Source: Spirochaetota bacterium
GTDB taxonomy: Bacteria > Spirochaetota > UBA4802 > UBA5550
Length of the DNA: 46,604 nt
Assembly: GCA_024276015.1 (NCBI GenBank)
Contig: JAJRXZ010000038.1
Coordinates: 1 to 46,604, forward strand
Direction: 5' to 3'
The position numbers and the translations under genes are program-made. Shown here piece after piece: positions 44,944 to 46,604 of this stretch (position 1 is its first letter; every line of letters starts with the position of its first letter). The notes below the pieces were generated by a model. That model did not search any database, was not told the DNA's origin, and was given only the letters and a program-made list of their open reading frames with translations.

Positions 44944-44973
44944 TGTGGATAATGTTGATAACTTTGTGGATAA
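44944..44973 (+). promoter_or_regulatory. Cluster of three DnaA-box-like 9-mers
   Basis: TGTGGATAA at 44944-44952 and at 44965-44973 are exact matches to the strong DnaA box (reverse complement TTATCCACA). Between them, directly abutting the first, is TGTTGATAA (44953-44961) with one mismatch. All have the same orientation and sit in AT-rich intergenic DNA. Whether this is part of oriC, a DnaA-regulated promoter or a titration site is not known; dnaA and dnaN are not in the window. Confidence 0.5.
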
Positions 44974-44984
44974 GTACCTATATT

Positions 44985-45011
44985 TAAAAAAATAGTAAGT
45001 ATTTCTACTTA
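44985..45011 (-). terminator. Weak terminator-like hairpin after coaX
   Basis: On the minus strand, TAAGTA (45011-45006) and TACTTA (45001-44996) form a six-pair stem with a GAAA loop, followed by a run of seven T (44992-44986). The stem is AT-rich, so efficiency is uncertain. Confidence 0.4.
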
Positions 45012-45024
45012 TTTTATATGGTTT

Positions 45025-45795
45025 TTATCTATTTTGATCATATATATACTTAATACCTTTCATTGTCAAAAACTCATCAAAAATTACGTCTTTACTGAAA
45101 TGATCTGCAATAATTTTGGATCCGCCGCCTGTTAGAATTAATTTAAAGATCTTGTTATAGGATTTTTCAATTCTGGAAACAATTCCTTCTATCATTGAAA
45201 TCCATCCGTAAAAAAAACCCGATCTTAATGCATTGAGAGTATCATGAGCTACAAGACTGTCCGGTCTGGTGAATTGAATATGCGGCAGCTTTGATGTACT
45301 CTTTTCCAGCGCACTTATAGAGATGTCAACTCCGGGTCCTATAATTCCGCCGTCAAATCTGTTATCCAGCATAATGCAGAATGTAACGGCTGTTCCAAGA
45401 TCGACTATTATTAAATCGCCTCCATATTCATTAAAAGCAGCCTCGGCGTTTACAATTCTGTCACTTCCCAGCGCGGCAGGGTCCGAATAATTTATAATTA
45501 TGCTCAACGAGCACTTATCCGATATCTCCAGCGCTCTTTTGTTAAAAATTACTTTGGATAGATCCTTATAAAAATCATTGACCTTGGGAACAACACTTGA
45601 AAATGCAATCCCGGTTATTGAGATCTTTTTCTTCTCAAAATGTAACGATAGAAACCGCTCAATGTTCTCTTTTATTTTATATTTGCTTAAATTTTCATAA
45701 GTGCTGTATCTGTATATATCATGGGGACAGATCCTGTCTTCACTGTATAACCCCAGAACGGTATTTGTATTGCCTATATTTATCCCTAACAGCAT
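45025..45795 (-). CDS. coaX: Type III pantothenate kinase
   Basis: 256 residues. CoaX phosphorylates pantothenate, the first step of coenzyme A synthesis, and belongs to the ASKHA fold. The phosphate-binding start LLGINIGNTNTVLGLY, the PAALGSDRIVNAEAAF segment (GxDR), LIIVDLGTAVTFCIM (the ASKHA phosphate-2 motif) and GGIIGPGVDISISAL are as expected. LILTGGGSKIIADH is the adenosine motif near the C-terminus. No CoaA-type kinase is seen in the window. Confidence 0.96.
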   Translation of the reverse strand: MLLGINIGNTNTVLGLYSEDRICPHDIYRYSTYENLSKYKIKENIERFLSLHFEKKKISITGIAFSSVVPKVNDFYKDLSKVIFNKRALEISDKCSLSIIINYSDPAALGSDRIVNAEAAFNEYGGDLIIVDLGTAVTFCIMLDNRFDGGIIGPGVDISISALEKSTSKLPHIQFTRPDSLVAHDTLNALRSGFFYGWISMIEGIVSRIEKSYNKIFKLILTGGGSKIIADHFSKDVIFDEFLTMKGIKYIYDQNR

Positions 45796-45966
45796 ATATG
45801 AACTCTGAAACCTTTTCTATGCGAAATAACAGATCAATTAGATACTTGATAAAAGAATATTATTTAATCAAGGATAAATTTCATTTATCCTCTGAAAAAG
45901 ATACGGCAGGTTGAGGGATCAATTAATTAAACAGAATTAAAATCGTGCCGAAAGATAAAGAGAAGA

Positions 45967-46000
45967 GCTTTTCTGGGAAACAGAGGTATCCCAGAAAAGC
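45967..46000 (-). terminator. Probable terminator of the small secreted-protein gene
   Basis: GCTTTTCTGGGA (45967-45978) and TCCCAGAAAAGC (45989-46000) are perfect 12-base inverted repeats with a ten-base loop. On the minus strand the hairpin lies 30 bases after the stop at 46031 and is followed by the T-rich TCTTCTCTTTATCTTTC. Confidence 0.6.
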
Positions 46001-46030
46001 CAGTGTTATTGATGTACTATTTGCAGCAGA

Positions 46031-46279
46031 TCAATCAACTGTTCCGAGAATTTTATAATTTGCCGCATCACATGAGCTTGTTGTACCGCCTACATCGCAT
46101 CCAAGGCTTTTAGCTTTCTTTCTTTTACTGTAATCGTCAGAGCCTCTGTATTTAACATAGGTTCCGCTTTTGCCCCGGCAGATATAACATCCGGTATAAT
46201 CCTTTGTAACACCGGTATTAATTATAATCGACCCGGCAATTGTCAAAATCATCAAAGACAGAAAAATTATTTTTTTCAT
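46031..46279 (-). CDS. Small secreted protein with four cysteines
   Basis: 82 residues. Residues 1-20 are a signal peptide (MKKIIFLSLMILTIAGSIII). The mature part contains four cysteines (CYIC, then GCDVGG and SSCDAAN), suggesting two disulfides or a small metal site. The centre has a basic stretch (YVKYRGSDDYSKRKKAKSLG). A GGGAGGG ribosome-binding site (plus-strand CCCTCCC at 46283-46289) and the strong hairpin downstream support a real, separately transcribed gene. I do not recognise the family with certainty and assign no function. Confidence 0.72.
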   Translation of the reverse strand: MKKIIFLSLMILTIAGSIIINTGVTKDYTGCYICRGKSGTYVKYRGSDDYSKRKKAKSLGCDVGGTTSSCDAANYKILGTVD

Positions 46280-46368
46280 TTTCCCTCCCTTTTATAGAGT
46301 AATAACCTGAATATTACTGAAAATGATACGACATTTCAACTTTTTTGTTATATATTATTAAATTTGGG

Positions 46369-46599
46369 TCATTCCGGATTTGTGGGGAATATGGGTAAAA
46401 TTCGCATAGGCTCAGGTAATATGGAAAATTTCATTGATGAACGGTACCAGAAATTTTCTTTGTTGCGTCGGATCTCACGTGAAATTGTTGATGGGCTATA
46501 TCCCATATATGCAGCTATCGTTCTGATACTTTTTTTATCTTCAAGCATTTTTTTGATGACTTTTCTGTCACATGAATTAAGATGTTTGTATGACATCAT
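46369..46599 (-). pseudogene. IS30-family transposase N-terminal fragment
   Basis: 76 codons. Residues about 3-46 match the helix-turn-helix head of IS30 transposases (YKHLNSCDRKVIKKMLEDKKSIRTIAAYMGYSPSTISREIRRNKEN). After that the frame becomes unrelated (FWYRSSMKFSILPEPMR) and stops. The DDE catalytic domain, about 250 further residues in the family, is absent. This is therefore a truncated or decayed insertion sequence. Start ATG at 46599 or 46596. Confidence 0.7.
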
Positions 46600-46604
46600 A
46601 AGAC

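Larger units (their letters stand above)
44662..45024. other. 363-base AT-rich gap between coaX and rpiB
   Basis: No gene is recognised. It contains a long hairpin (44813-44859), three tandem DnaA-box-like 9-mers (44944-44973) and a weak terminator-like structure for coaX (44985-45011). Confidence 0.55.

Overview
The window most resembles a chromosome segment of a low-GC, anaerobic spirochaete (Spirochaetota). This is inferred from gene content, not from a database search. The pointers are: an rpsP-khpA-rimM-trmD-rplS-rnhB operon that runs into a FliK-like gene, a small FlhB-like gene and an HD-GYP gene; a PASTA-domain protein overlapping rpe; a SpoIIE-type phosphatase of the 'DAMGKSMQGAGG' subclass; and many TPR proteins. 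No rRNA, tRNA or CRISPR array was recognised.

Layout. 1-5.8 kb: a truncated membrane/spermidine-synthase-like/TPR protein (minus strand), a secreted TPR protein, yebC and ruvC. 5.8-14.6 kb (minus): an FGGY sugar kinase, an MFS transporter, a TPR protein, surE, a membrane SpoIIE phosphatase with TPRs, and a Cache-HAMP class III cyclase. 14.7-23.9 kb (minus): one long hydrogenase operon encoding a Tat-exported small subunit, a HybA-type ferredoxin, a HybB/NrfD membrane subunit, the large subunit, its maturation protease, then hypB-C-D-E-A. 23.9-24.5 kb: a divergent control region holding the remains of an MNT-type nucleotidyltransferase gene. 24.5-32.5 kb (plus): hypF, a second hydrogenase protease, an HdrA-like flavoprotein, mvhD, mvhG, mvhA and a TusA-like protein. 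33-41 kb (plus): PASTA-rpe, then the ribosomal/flagellar-like operon and yraN. 41-46.6 kb (minus): cca, a secreted LamG/FN3 protein, rpiB, coaX, a small secreted cysteine protein and an IS30-type fragment. Three DnaA-box 9-mers lie between rpiB and coaX.

How the genes work together. The region carries two [NiFe] hydrogenases with one complete shared maturation set (HypA-F) and one endopeptidase for each. The first is a periplasm-facing, quinone-linked Hyb-type enzyme. The second is a cytoplasmic Mvh-type (group 3c-like) enzyme coupled to HdrA, which suggests flavin-based electron bifurcation or confurcation, although no hdrBC is present here.

The most notable observation is that the Hyb-type large-subunit gene is interrupted by a single in-frame TGA. 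It sits exactly where the second cysteine of the N-terminal nickel-binding motif (RxCGxC) should be. A small perfect hairpin with a GU-containing apical loop begins 18 nt after the TGA, in the geometry of a bacterial SECIS element. I read this as a selenocysteine-containing hydrogenase with Sec in the N-terminal motif rather than in the C-terminal motif, where characterised [NiFeSe] enzymes carry it.
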